This document shows positions 18,855 to 27,482 of a stretch of 64,000 bases of DNA, piece after piece; positions within the stretch are counted from its first letter, which is position 1, and every line of letters starts with the position of its first letter. The position numbers and the translations under genes were made by a program. The notes under the pieces were generated by a model. It made no database searches, was not told the DNA's origin, and saw only the letters and a list, made by a program, of their open reading frames with translations. Source of the stretch: Thiocapsa marina 5811. GTDB taxonomy: Bacteria; Pseudomonadota; Gammaproteobacteria; Chromatiales; Chromatiaceae. Where the stretch lies: NCBI RefSeq assembly GCF_000223985.1, contig NZ_AFWV01000008.1, positions 186,001-250,000 on the forward strand, in the 5' to 3' direction.

Positions 18855-19889
18855 CTAACGCAGCCGCCTGAGGGCACTCTTTGTACGCCGAGTCGTCTGT
18901 CGCGTTACGCGGTAGAGTTTGAAGAGACGATTGCCGGGCCGGGTCGCCACCCAATTTTGCACAAGTTCCCCGCCGAGCTGCGCCTTGAAACGGGTGACGT
19001 CGTTCAACGCCGCATCGGTTAGATCATTGCCTGAATAGCCGAGCGCCGACAGCGACTCAAATGCCTTCCAGCGCAAAAAAGGTGAGCTGCCAAGCGTAAG
19101 ATGGGCGGAATCTGCCCCGGCACAAACGGTGTGACTGACCGGGTGTCCTCCGGTCAAGACCAGTTGCGTCGCGACCGACTCGCCGGTGGGCAGGCGGGCG
19201 TGATAGAGCCTGCAGAGGTCCTGTGCTTTCAATGCCTGGACGTAGCGGCGAAATGCGGGCTCCTTCAAATAGAGCGGCGCGCCTTTGCGGCGATGTGTGT
19301 CGATGTGAAGTCGATAGAAGCTATCAAAATCGTCGTCATCCGTGACGGTGAGGCCGCTTGTCGTTGCCCGATCGATCAGGCGGCGAAGATTCTGATGCAC
19401 CCGTCCCCAGGCAGATTGCAGGTCGGCGATATCCACTACGTAGCTGTAGTTCGGCCGAACGTCCCATCCTTTGGATAGAAATGCGCGGGCGTCTTCAATG
19501 GGGTGCCGCACATGCAGCAGCAGGTGAAGGCAGTCAAACGCCCGCAGATGGGACTCTAGTGTCTGCATGATCGCAAGCTGACGGGAGGTGCGTTCGTATG
19601 GGACTTTCGTGGAATACTCGCGAATCACCGGGCTATGGTAATAGAGCAGCAGCCGGTTGGCGGCTATCCAGCCAGGACCGAATCGGGATAAATACAGCGG
19701 CATGCCGCCGACTAATTCGCTACCCTTGAACAGGCCGACAATGCTGAATTTTGAGTTCGTCGCGCTGCACAACACATCCAAATAGGTTGAAAGTGCATAA
19801 ACGCTTCCCGATGGCGAATCGGCGACGAATTGATTCCACGTCGGATAATCGCTTTGCGCGATCGTTCGAATCGACAGTTCGGTACTCAT
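18855..19889 (-). CDS. FemAB/GNAT-like acyltransferase
   Basis: This 344-residue protein resembles the FemAB-type GNAT superfamily (duplicated acyltransferase fold). Visible hallmarks are an N-terminal half with WNQFVADSPSGSVYA and VGGMPLYLSRFG, and a C-terminal half with NLRRLIDRATTSGLTV, FYRLHIDTHRRKG and LGSSPFLRWKAFESLSALGY. Such proteins transfer amino acids or acyl groups onto cell-wall or exopolysaccharide precursors; the substrate here is unknown. The ATG at 19889 is chosen because translation from further upstream would add Arg-rich residues. The gap 18683-18854 contains nothing I can name. No exosortase gene is adjacent. Confidence 0.7.
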   Translation of the reverse strand: MSTELSIRTIAQSDYPTWNQFVADSPSGSVYALSTYLDVLCSATNSKFSIVGLFKGSELVGGMPLYLSRFGPGWIAANRLLLYYHSPVIREYSTKVPYERTSRQLAIMQTLESHLRAFDCLHLLLHVRHPIEDARAFLSKGWDVRPNYSYVVDIADLQSAWGRVHQNLRRLIDRATTSGLTVTDDDDFDSFYRLHIDTHRRKGAPLYLKEPAFRRYVQALKAQDLCRLYHARLPTGESVATQLVLTGGHPVSHTVCAGADSAHLTLGSSPFLRWKAFESLSALGYSGNDLTDAALNDVTRFKAQLGGELVQNWVATRPGNRLFKLYRVTRQTTRRTKSALRRLR

Positions 19890-19956
19890 TGGGAATGGCC
19901 TTGCTCCACGGGTGTTGGTTCGTACACGATATCTCAGAAGCCCGCGAGGTGTAACC

Positions 19957-20316
19957 ATGCACAAGTCCGAGGACCAACTGCTGTGCGCTCTTGGTCGTCT
20001 TGCCGAGCTGCTTCAGCGCATCGGGCATCCACGCGCGCTTGAGGTTGCTGATCACCTCGTCGGGTTCCGGCAGGCGCCCGGGCAGATGCTGCGCCGACTT
20101 AACGGAAACGACTGGTGGGCCGGCGCCGGCTCCTTGGCCGCCGAGACCATGGCCGACAATCCCGGTCTACCCGAGGCGCTCTGGTGCCGCGAGATCCGCG
20201 AGTTTCGCGAATTGATGATCGAGATCGGCGAGGCCCTGCAGGCCGAGGGCGCCGCCAATCCGGGCATCTCCTCCTGGCTCCTCGCCTTCAACAACTGGAA
20301 CGCGTCCGAGGTGTGA
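19957..20316 (+). CDS. Hypothetical protein, 119 residues
   Basis: I do not recognise this protein. It is 119 residues, soluble, mostly helical, with no signal peptide or membrane segment. Conserved-looking features are the Trp pair in NDWWAGAGSLA and a C-terminal SSWLLAFNNWNASEV. GAGGTG lies seven bases before the ATG at 19957. It is divergent from the FemAB-like gene (67 bases apart), and its 3' end overlaps the convergent B12/radical SAM gene by 29 bases. Codon use looks like its neighbours, so it is probably a real gene. Confidence 0.6.
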   Translation: MHKSEDQLLCALGRLAELLQRIGHPRALEVADHLVGFRQAPGQMLRRLNGNDWWAGAGSLAAETMADNPGLPEALWCREIREFRELMIEIGEALQAEGAANPGISSWLLAFNNWNASEV

Positions 20317-21829
20317 GATGGCGCGCCTGGCGTGTCGGCAGCGCCCCCTCGGCCTTCGGCGTCGGCGGTGGGATCCGCCGCGTAGGGTCGAACGACAGGC
20401 GTCCACGCGCACCGCAGGCGGCATAGTCGCTGCGCAAAGCCTCGGTGGCCGGCTCCGCCATCCCCTGCAGGGACAGCCAGGCGTGCAGGCCCTCGTACAG
20501 ATGTTCGAGCGGGATGCCGTGCGTCTTGCCCGATTGCGCGTAGAACCAGTCGGACCAGGCGAGAAAGCGCTCGAAGGGCGCATTGCCCAGCAGGAGCGGC
20601 AGCGTCAGGCCGAAGCGCCCCGAGTTACCGACTAGATCCCAGTAACGCGCGAACCGTGTCAGCCGCCGCATGGTCGCCCGGTCGATGCGGTCGCTCGCGA
20701 GCAGGCTGTAAGGCGGATCCGGGCTGAACACCAACCCGAACCGCTCGGCGTGCCGACAGACCGGCGCACCGCGCAGCCGCTTCAGAATCCCGACCTGGAT
20801 CTCGTGCGGACCAATCCGCATCAGCCGGTCGAAGCCGGCCCCGAACGAGGCCGGATCCTCGCCCGGCAGCCCGATGATGAGATCGGCGTGCAGATGCGCG
20901 GTCGTGTGTGCATGCAGCCAGCGCAGATTGGCCTCGGCCTGCACATCGTCCTGGCGCCGCGAGATCAGCGCCTGCACCTCGGGATCGAAGGTCTGCACAC
21001 CGATTTCCAACTGCAGCGTGCCCGCCGGAAACGCCGCAAGCATCCCCTTCAGCCGCTCCGGCAGATGATCCGGGACCAGCTCGAAATGCAGAAAGGGTAG
21101 GTCGTCCGGGCGCCCCCGGATGCGTTCCAGAAAGAACCCCAGGATCGCGGAGGCGTGATCGATCTTGAGGTTGAAGGTCCGGTCGACGAACTTGAAGCGG
21201 CGAGCACCGCGCGCATACAGCCGCTCCAGCTCCCCGATCAGCGGCGCGAGTGGAAACGGCCACGCGGTCCGATCCAGCGCGGACAGGCAGAAGGCACACT
21301 TGAACGGACAGCCGCGCGACGCCTCGACATAGAGGTTGCGCCGCCGTAGATCCTCGTCCGAGAACTCGTCGTAGGGAAAGCGGATGCTGTCCAGAGGCGG
21401 CTGCTCGCCCGCCTGCACCTTCGCCGCAGGGCGCTGCCCGTCCAGGATCGCGCGCGCCAGCCGGGCGAAGGTCACCTCGCCCCAACCCGTCACCACATAG
21501 TCCGCCAGCGCGCAAATCCGCTGGGCATCGACCTCGTGACTCACCTCCGGACCCCCGAGCACGACCACCACATCCGGAGCGGTTTCCTTGAGCAGAGCGA
21601 CAACCCGCGTCAAAGGCGCGACGTTCCAGATATAGACCGACAACCCCACGATGCGCGGTCGTTCGGCCAGCAGCTGCTCGACAACGGCCTCGCCTGTCGC
21701 GCCGAGCACGAATTCGCGCAGCGCGCTGACCTCGCGCAGCGGCCCGAGATTTGCCCGCAGATAACGCAACGCCAGCGAGGCATGCGCATAGCGGGCGTTC
21801 AGGGTGGCGAGGACGATCGCAGTCGGCAT
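20288..21829 (-). CDS. B12-binding domain/radical SAM protein with DUF4080
   Basis: This 513-residue protein has an N-terminal cobalamin-binding-like domain (MPTAIVLATLNARYAHASLA, VGLSVYIWN, VVVVLGGPEVSHE), a radical SAM domain with the cluster motif CPFKCAFC (about residue 180), and a C-terminal DUF4080 domain. It belongs to the class B-like B12/radical SAM group, whose methylation or rearrangement substrates are mostly unknown. The C-terminal 25 residues are low-complexity and basic and could be an extension beyond the family. The 3' end overlaps the convergent 119-residue gene. The gap 21830-22001 downstream of its start has no gene. Confidence 0.85.
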   Translation of the reverse strand: MPTAIVLATLNARYAHASLALRYLRANLGPLREVSALREFVLGATGEAVVEQLLAERPRIVGLSVYIWNVAPLTRVVALLKETAPDVVVVLGGPEVSHEVDAQRICALADYVVTGWGEVTFARLARAILDGQRPAAKVQAGEQPPLDSIRFPYDEFSDEDLRRRNLYVEASRGCPFKCAFCLSALDRTAWPFPLAPLIGELERLYARGARRFKFVDRTFNLKIDHASAILGFFLERIRGRPDDLPFLHFELVPDHLPERLKGMLAAFPAGTLQLEIGVQTFDPEVQALISRRQDDVQAEANLRWLHAHTTAHLHADLIIGLPGEDPASFGAGFDRLMRIGPHEIQVGILKRLRGAPVCRHAERFGLVFSPDPPYSLLASDRIDRATMRRLTRFARYWDLVGNSGRFGLTLPLLLGNAPFERFLAWSDWFYAQSGKTHGIPLEHLYEGLHAWLSLQGMAEPATEALRSDYAACGARGRLSFDPTRRIPPPTPKAEGALPTRQARHLTPRTRSSC

Positions 21830-22001
21830 GCAGGGCTCCTGGTTCGGTGCACAGGTTAACCTGATTGCCCGGAAGGAATCGAACGAGAGGCAGGGGCAGC
21901 GTCAGCCGCCCGCTAATCGAGGGGGCTTCGTCCACGATCCTCAACCCCGGACTCAGAGGCGTTGTCCGCGTCGACCGACCGCGGCGCAACGAGGCTTCAC
22001 C

Positions 22002-23333
22002 TCATTCGCTCGTCGGCACCCTGACCTCTGCACACAGGCCGCCGAGATCGGAGCGATGAAAGGAGATCCGCCCCCGATAGCTCTCGACGATCTCCTTGGC
22101 GATCGCCAGGCCGAGTCCGTGGCCGCTGACCTCCTCGTCGAGACGCACGCCGCGACCGGTGATCTCTGCGATCTCGGTATCGGAGCAGCCGGGTCCGTCG
22201 TCCTCGACCATGAAGACCAGTGCCTTGCCCTCCGTCACTAGGCTGCACCTCACCCGCGCGTTCGCCCATTTACAGGCATTGTCGAGCAGGTTGCCGAGCA
22301 GCTCCAGCATGTCCTCCCGGTCGACATCGAGCGGGCCGGATGTACGGATGTCGAGCTGGATGTCGAGGACCTTCGGGGCGTGAATGCGGCCGAGGAGCCG
22401 GACGAGGGTCGGCAGCTCTTCGTCAGGGTCGAAGCGCAGGCCGGCCCCGCCGGCACCGGCGAGGCGCGCGCGCTTGAGCTGGCGCTCGGCGAGACGGTGC
22501 AGGCGCTCGACCTGCTCGATCAGTGCTTCACGCATCTGCGGATCGACCGACAGCGCGGGGTCGAGAAGCTGTTGTCGCAAGAGCCCGAGCGGGCCCTTGA
22601 TCGCGTGCGACAGGTTGCCCGCCGCGGTGCGGGAGCGCTCCAGGCGCAGGGTAAACAGCAGCAGCAGCCGGTTGAGCTTGCGCACCAGGGGGAGGATCTC
22701 GCTCGGCACTTGCTCGGTCAGGGCGACGGTCTCGCCGGACTCCAGGCGGCCGATGTCGCGGTAGACGGGGATCAGGGTCGCGAAGGCCCGGCGGACGACG
22801 AAGCGCTGCACCAGCAACATCAGGAGCAGTCCGCCGACCGCCATTGCAGCGAACAGCCTCTCATAGTGCACCAAGGCATGATCGAGCGGCGTGACATCCT
22901 CGGCGACCGCAAGCGAGAAGTCGCCGTCCTCCAATCGGTAGCCGCCTCCCAGCACCAACAGTCGCTGCTGCTCGGGGCCGACGGCGCGCCAATAGTCCGA
23001 CACGCCAGGTGCAAGCGGCCGACCGGCGAGATCCTGATCCCAGAGCGAGCGCGACCGGATACGCTGCCCGTCGTGCGTCTCGATCACGAAATAGTGCCCG
23101 GAGTAGGGCTGATGATAGACCGGCGTCAGACGCTGCTGCCCGAGCTCCAGATGCCCGTCGGCTGCGCGGGACAGTGCGCCGACGAGCCCCTCGGCATCGT
23201 GCTCGAGTCTCGAGAGCACGAAGGCGTCCGCGGTGCGATGCAAGGCCGCGTGACCGACCCACCAAACCGCCCCGATCAGGATGACCAGGCTGGCGGCCAG
23301 GCCGAGTTGTAGACGACCTTCCAGCGATCTCAT
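22002..23333 (-). CDS. PhoQ-like sensor histidine kinase (first PepSY module)
   Basis: This is a 443-residue inner-membrane kinase. Two membrane segments (about residues 8-28 and 165-185) bracket a periplasmic domain of about 135 residues, followed by a HAMP-like region, a phosphoacceptor helix with NLSHAIKGPL (His), and an HATPase_c domain with N box LLDNACKWA, G1 box VEDDGPG and G2 box GHGLGLAIAKEIV. Kinases of this PhoQ-like type sense cations, pH or peptides in the periplasm; the ligand here is unknown. The start overlaps the response regulator's stop by four bases (ATGA), so they are cotranscribed. A paralogue lies at 36701-38077. Confidence 0.9.
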   Translation of the reverse strand: MRSLEGRLQLGLAASLVILIGAVWWVGHAALHRTADAFVLSRLEHDAEGLVGALSRAADGHLELGQQRLTPVYHQPYSGHYFVIETHDGQRIRSRSLWDQDLAGRPLAPGVSDYWRAVGPEQQRLLVLGGGYRLEDGDFSLAVAEDVTPLDHALVHYERLFAAMAVGGLLLMLLVQRFVVRRAFATLIPVYRDIGRLESGETVALTEQVPSEILPLVRKLNRLLLLFTLRLERSRTAAGNLSHAIKGPLGLLRQQLLDPALSVDPQMREALIEQVERLHRLAERQLKRARLAGAGGAGLRFDPDEELPTLVRLLGRIHAPKVLDIQLDIRTSGPLDVDREDMLELLGNLLDNACKWANARVRCSLVTEGKALVFMVEDDGPGCSDTEIAEITGRGVRLDEEVSGHGLGLAIAKEIVESYRGRISFHRSDLGGLCAEVRVPTSE

Positions 23334-23992
23334 CGGCGCGGGAACAGATAGCCTTGACCCCGCAGGGTCTGGATGCGGTCCTTGCCGATCTTCTCGCGCA
23401 GACGCCGCACGTAAACCTCGATCAGATTACTGCCCCGGTCGGCCTCCAGGTCGTAGACGTGATCGATGATCCTGGTTTTGGAGAGGATTCGGTCGGGATT
23501 GAGCATCAGATAGCGGAGGAGCCGAAATTCGGTGCCGGTCAGCTCCCGGACGCTGCCGTCGGCGAGGACGACGCGTTGCAGATCCTCGTCCAGACACACC
23601 CCGCCGACCTCCAGACCGCTGCGCAGATTGCCCGCCGCGCGTCGCGTCAGGGCATTCAGGCGCGCGATCAGCTCTTCCATATGAAAGGGCTTGCCGAGGT
23701 AGTCGTCGGCCCCGGCCTTGAGTCCGTCGACACGCTCGTGCCAGGCATCGCGCGCGGTGAGCACCAGCACAGGTGTCGTCACGCCACGCACGCGCCAATT
23801 GCGCAGTACCGTCAATCCGGGCCGCCCGGGGAGCCCGAGATCCAGGACGATGGCGTCGTAGGGCTCGCCGGCGCCGAGCGCCTCGCCCGTGACGCCGTCG
23901 GCGGCGTGATCCAGGACAAAGCCGGAGGACTTGAGCGCCTTTTGCAGCTCGGCCGCGAGGGCGAGGTCATCCTCGACCAGCAGCAGGCGCAT
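23330..23992 (-). CDS. OmpR/PhoP-type response regulator (first PepSY module)
   Basis: This 220-residue regulator has a receiver domain (MRLLLVEDDLALA, phosphoacceptor in IVLDLGLPGRPG, VLVLTARD, LGKPF) and a C-terminal winged-helix DNA-binding domain (ELTGTEFRLLRYLMLNP to RGQGYLFPRR). It probably receives phosphate from the overlapping kinase gene. The ATG at 23992 directly touches repeat copy B at 23993, so the ribosome-binding region lies inside the repeat (GGGACG about seven bases upstream). A paralogue at 35810-36478 shares the layout. Confidence 0.93.
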   Translation of the reverse strand: MRLLLVEDDLALAAELQKALKSSGFVLDHAADGVTGEALGAGEPYDAIVLDLGLPGRPGLTVLRNWRVRGVTTPVLVLTARDAWHERVDGLKAGADDYLGKPFHMEELIARLNALTRRAAGNLRSGLEVGGVCLDEDLQRVVLADGSVRELTGTEFRLLRYLMLNPDRILSKTRIIDHVYDLEADRGSNLIEVYVRRLREKIGKDRIQTLRGQGYLFPRR

Positions 23993-24193
23993 TAAATCGC
24001 GTCCCGACTGACAAGCGGCGTTTGCCTAGCTCTCCAACTCCGGAGCGACAGGAGATCCTTGGAGTCGACGCGATTTAAGATAATAAAATTCAATATCCTG
24101 AACCGCGTCTGCTGCGGCGTCTGTCGGTGACCGAAAACTTGCCTAAGGATACAGTAGCGCATGGCGTGCCGGACGCGGTTCAGCGCGGTTCAG
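23993..24193. repeat. Dispersed TIR element, copy B (diverged)
   Basis: The element fills the whole space between the PepSY gene stop and the regulator start. Left end TAAATCGCGTCCC, right end GGACGCGGTTCAG, with a duplicated CGCGGTTCAG at 24184-24193. The internal AT-rich hairpin boundary is present (GACGCGATTTA ... CTGAACCGCG, about 24069-24109), but the GC-rich hairpin seen in other copies has decayed. It appears to be the oldest copy. It probably separates PepSY from the regulator transcriptionally or modulates readthrough. Confidence 0.7.
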
Positions 24194-24492
24194 CGCTCGA
24201 GCACTTCGCCCGTGGCGGCGTCGAGCTCGAGCTTGTGGACCGTCCCGTCCGCGGCCAGGATCTTGATCTCGTAGAGATAGGCGCCGTCCTCGCGCTCGAG
24301 CTCGGCCTCGACGAGCTGGCCGGGCTGCACGGTCTGTGCGCTGGCCATCACCTCGCCCATCGGCAGGATCTGCCCGGCCTCGCGCAGTTGCTTGATCTCG
24401 TCGTGGTCGAGCCGATCACCGGCGATGGCACCGCCCGTGACCGACAAGAGCCCAACCGAGACAGCGATGGCCGTCAGCCGTGGTCTCTGCAT
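24190..24492 (-). CDS. Periplasmic PepSY-domain protein (first module)
   Basis: This is a 100-residue secreted protein: signal peptide (residues 1-25, ending GGAIAG) and a single PepSY domain with EAELEREDGAYLYEIKI and the typical DAATGEVL ending. PepSY domains are inhibitory or binding modules, often encoded beside PhoPQ-like systems. AAGGGGA precedes the ATG at 24492. The TGA stop (complement of 24190-24192) lies in the end of repeat copy B, which separates this gene from its regulator partner by 197 bases. A paralogue is at 35445-35810. Confidence 0.85.
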   Translation of the reverse strand: MQRPRLTAIAVSVGLLSVTGGAIAGDRLDHDEIKQLREAGQILPMGEVMASAQTVQPGQLVEAELEREDGAYLYEIKILAADGTVHKLELDAATGEVLER

Positions 24493-24619
24493 GCGTCGGG
24501 TCCCCTTGGGTTGGATGAGTAGCCTTTGTGGCTCGTCTTCCCTTTGAGGCAGAGCGAGCCGACTCGGCCGAGGGCGACCCATGTGTCGTCTTCGACCCGA
24601 ATGCAGTCTCGTTCCCGAA

Positions 24620-24637
24620 CCTGAATTGGCGCTGAAC
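24620..24637 (-). promoter_or_regulatory. Candidate response-regulator box before first pepSY gene
   Basis: On the minus strand, TTCAG repeats twice with an 11-base period (TTCAGCGCCAATTCAG). OmpR/PhoP-family regulators usually bind tandem half-sites spaced one helical turn (11 bases). A matching site (GTCAGC, 11-base period) precedes the second pepSY gene at 35413. It lies about 130 bases before the start codon. Low-to-moderate confidence. Confidence 0.35.
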
Positions 24638-24742
24638 TGGATTTCAAAGCGAGTGCGGAGGAGAACGCGGGTGGGTTGAGTGTCCACGCCTCGGTGTTCC
24701 GAGGTTACCCCGGGGTCATGCGTTTTGCCGCCGTGTTGACGA

Positions 24743-24930
24743 TCACCTGGTCACCGTTTCGGCGATCAGTACCTCCGCGGGAATACCGAGGTGCCGGTGA
24801 AGCCTGCGAATCATGGGCAGCGTCAACGGACGTTTGCGATTGAGGATCTCGTAGACCCGGTTGCTCTTGCCGATGAAGGGTTCCAGGTCTTTGACGGACA
24901 GGCCACTCTGCTCCATCCGAATCGTATTCC
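24743..24930 (-). pseudogene. higA antitoxin remnant (N-terminus missing)
   Basis: The frame reads IRMEQSGLSVKDLEPFIGKS, then NRVYEILNRKRPLTLPMIRRLH and ends IPAEVLIAETVTR followed by TGA (complement of 24743-24745). This is the C-terminal helix-turn-helix part of a HigA-type antitoxin. The first ~70 residues of a normal HigA are absent; upstream sequence instead runs straight into the end of a HigB remnant. The two fragments overlap in different frames, which indicates an internal deletion spanning the higB 3' end and higA 5' half. Confidence 0.7.
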
Positions 24931-25040
24931 TTGTGAGTGCCGATGAACTTCACGTAGACGATCTGTAGCTTATAGGCAATGGCGACGATCAGCCGGTAGT
25001 CATTGCCCTTGATGTTGAAGACGACGCGACGGTTCTTGAG
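24922..25040 (-). pseudogene. higB toxin remnant (N-terminus missing)
   Basis: The minus strand reads LKNRRVVFNIKGNDYRLIVA, then IAYKLQIVYVKFIGTHKEYD. This is the C-terminal half of a HigB-type RelE-superfamily mRNA interferase, with the conserved FNIKGN and FIGTHxEYD motifs. The upstream half is gone: the TGA stop of the TonB receptor gene lies four bases before the remnant. It cannot encode a working toxin. Confidence 0.75.
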
Positions 25041-25043
25041 TCG

Positions 25044-27314
25044 TCAAAAATCAAGCGACGCCCGCGCCCACAGCTGCCGTCCAGGCTCGTTGACCTGCAC
25101 CGGACCCGGGTTGAAGGGATCGACGTTGGCGCGGTTCACGGCATAGGCGTAAGCGCGATCGAAGAGGTTGTCCACGCCGAGGCTGATGGTTGCGAACTTG
25201 GTGATCCGCGCCTGACCATAGAGGTCGAGGATCCACCAGCCGGCCGTCGGGCCGACGTCCAGACCGCTGCCGGTGATCGGGTCGTCGTCCACGCGGTCCT
25301 GGGTGTCGTTCCAGTTCAGCCGGGTGCCGACGGACCAACGCTCGGCGAGATAGTCGAGGCTGACGGTGCCGCCGAGCGGCGGGGTTTGGGCGATGGGTGT
25401 GGAGTCCGTTCGATTCTGTGCATAGACGTAGGCCAGCGACGCGCCGGCTCGCCAGTGGCGGGCGAATTCGAGCGAGCCGGTCCATTCTCCGCCGGTGAGC
25501 TCGGCATCGACATTCCGATAGATAAAGGTGCCGTCGGCCAGCAAGATCCCCGGCTGGCCGTGGGCGCGATCGCGCAGGATGTAGTCGTCGACCCGATCGT
25601 AAAAGAGGTCGAGCTGGGTGTTCCAGTGCTTGGCGACCTTGGCCAGCGTCACGCCGATCTGATGATGCGCCTCGGGATCCAGGCCGGGGTTACCGACCCA
25701 GCGTTGATTGTTCGCGACCGTCGAGGGCGCGGCGTTCGAGGCGATGTAGCGCTCGGTGGCATCGGCCGAGCGCAGGGTGCGGCTGACCCCGACTGAAAAG
25801 GAGAGGCCGTCGTCCAGGTTGTGCGCGTAGGTCAGGAATCCGCCGAGATTGTCATCGTCCGTGTCTTCGGCACCGACACCATAGTAGGCCTGATACAACT
25901 GCTCGGCGGAACGTACCCAGGCCGGTCCGACGGGCACAAGCGCGGCACGCGACCGCGAGACGCTGGCTTCGGTCCGGTCGTAGCGCAGCCCGGCGGTGAG
26001 TCGGGAGTGCTCGGTCAAGGGCCGCTCGATCTCGACGAAGAGGCCGAGGTCGGAATTCACCACGTCCGGCCAGAGATACGAATTGGGCACATCGACCGCT
26101 GTTGATTGGAAGTTCCAAAAGCGTGCGGCATCGCGATCGACCTGGAGATAATCGGTCCCGAGGGTCCAATTCATGCCCATCGCGTCCAGATCCGCGGTCA
26201 GACGCCCGCCTGCGGTATCGGCGGTGCTGGGGGCGCGCATCTTGAACATCGAGGTCAAGGGTCTGAGGCTGTAGTTGTCCATCAGGTGATCGACCGAGAC
26301 ACTGTAGAGCTCCGCGTTTACCGCGGCGAAGGGGCCGATCGGGGTGTCCTGACCCAGCCGCAGACGCCACTGGTCGCTGTCGCTGTAGATGCCGTCCATG
26401 CCGGCGCCGGCGTAGAGGACATCCCAATCGTGGGTATAGTCGTAGCTCAGTACGGCACGGGTGTCGTCGTTCGGGGTGAGGCCGAGCGACAGACCGGCGC
26501 CCTCGGTGTTGTAGGCGCTGCGCACCGAGTTGCCGTTGCCGTCGTCGTAGTTGTCCGCCGTCTGATACTGTCCGGTGGCGCGGGCAAAGCCTTCGGGGAT
26601 GCCGACGGTGACGTCCGCGCCCAGGTTGCCGGTGTGCGAGTTGTCCGTGATGCCGCCGGTGAAGCGTGCGCGGAAGACCTCGTCGGGCTCGAAGCGGGGG
26701 GTGTCGCGCTCGAACAGGACGGTGCCGCCGGTTCCGCCGCCGCCGTAACGGACCGTCTGCGAGCCCTTGATGACGGTGACCGAGTCGTAGTTGTCCAGAT
26801 CCACGTAGACCGTCGGCGGGTCCATCCGGTTGGGGCAGCCGCCGAAGGCGTGGGCACCGTCGATCAGGATGTTGAGCTGCCCGGCGGTCTGGCCGCGGAT
26901 GATGGGGTCGATCCCGAAACCACCCATTCGGGAGCCGCTCACGCCGGGGACCGAGCGCAGAAGGTCGCCGCCGTCCGCCGGCAGCCCAGGCGTGACCTCG
27001 ACGATGGGTGCGACGAAGGTCGCGGGCGGTAGGGCGTCCGGGCGATCTGCGGTCACCTCGAGCTCGGGCAGGACCACGCCGCCGTCATCCGGGGTTTGCG
27101 CGGTCGCGGTGTCGACCCGGAGCGCGAGCGATGCTCCCGCCAGCATCGCGATCAGGATGCCGGTCCCGGCGGTGATCTCGTTGCCTGTACGGTTGCCGAG
27201 CGGGATATCGCGTCGTGCCGGTATCGATGTCCTGTTCGGGGCTTGGAGTGTTGCCGGGCGCGTCTCTAGGTTCGGGAGTGGACAGCTGCAAGACCTTAAT
27301 TTTATTGTGCTCAT
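25044..27314 (-). CDS. TonB-dependent copper receptor (OprC/NosA type)
   Basis: This 756-residue outer-membrane receptor has a long N-terminal leader, a TonB-box/plug region (VLPELEVTADRP, then LLRSVPGVSGSRMGGFGIDP) and a 22-strand-type beta barrel ending in a terminal Phe (WARASLDF). The motif GQLNILIDGAHAFGGCPNRM followed by MDPPTVYVDLDNYDSVTVI is diagnostic of the TonB-dependent copper receptor family. It should take up copper in a TonB-dependent manner. GGAGG lies before the ATG at 27314. A FieF-like metal exporter gene lies 168 bases upstream on the same strand, so a metal-homeostasis cluster is likely. Confidence 0.9.
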   Translation of the reverse strand: MSTIKLRSCSCPLPNLETRPATLQAPNRTSIPARRDIPLGNRTGNEITAGTGILIAMLAGASLALRVDTATAQTPDDGGVVLPELEVTADRPDALPPATFVAPIVEVTPGLPADGGDLLRSVPGVSGSRMGGFGIDPIIRGQTAGQLNILIDGAHAFGGCPNRMDPPTVYVDLDNYDSVTVIKGSQTVRYGGGGTGGTVLFERDTPRFEPDEVFRARFTGGITDNSHTGNLGADVTVGIPEGFARATGQYQTADNYDDGNGNSVRSAYNTEGAGLSLGLTPNDDTRAVLSYDYTHDWDVLYAGAGMDGIYSDSDQWRLRLGQDTPIGPFAAVNAELYSVSVDHLMDNYSLRPLTSMFKMRAPSTADTAGGRLTADLDAMGMNWTLGTDYLQVDRDAARFWNFQSTAVDVPNSYLWPDVVNSDLGLFVEIERPLTEHSRLTAGLRYDRTEASVSRSRAALVPVGPAWVRSAEQLYQAYYGVGAEDTDDDNLGGFLTYAHNLDDGLSFSVGVSRTLRSADATERYIASNAAPSTVANNQRWVGNPGLDPEAHHQIGVTLAKVAKHWNTQLDLFYDRVDDYILRDRAHGQPGILLADGTFIYRNVDAELTGGEWTGSLEFARHWRAGASLAYVYAQNRTDSTPIAQTPPLGGTVSLDYLAERWSVGTRLNWNDTQDRVDDDPITGSGLDVGPTAGWWILDLYGQARITKFATISLGVDNLFDRAYAYAVNRANVDPFNPGPVQVNEPGRQLWARASLDF

Positions 27315-27482
27315 TGGATGTGCCTCCGCGCGTCTCGTCTGCTTGATCGAGTTGCGGATGAGCCTATCCAAGTTTTTCGCCCGCTCACCGGGATTTGAGG
27401 TTTTACTGATCGGAGACAGAAGAGAGTGCGTGATATCGCCGACTCTGTGCCCGATATCCCGCAGGGTCGCGCCGAGCGCGTT

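Noticed and set aside
22380-23312. Plus-strand frame of 310 codons antisense to the first histidine kinase.
   Set aside because: Kinase domains are complete on the minus strand; the plus-strand translation has no motif.
26106-27032. Plus-strand frame antisense to the TonB copper receptor, Val/Gly/Asp-rich.
   Set aside because: Shadow of the receptor; no start context or domain.
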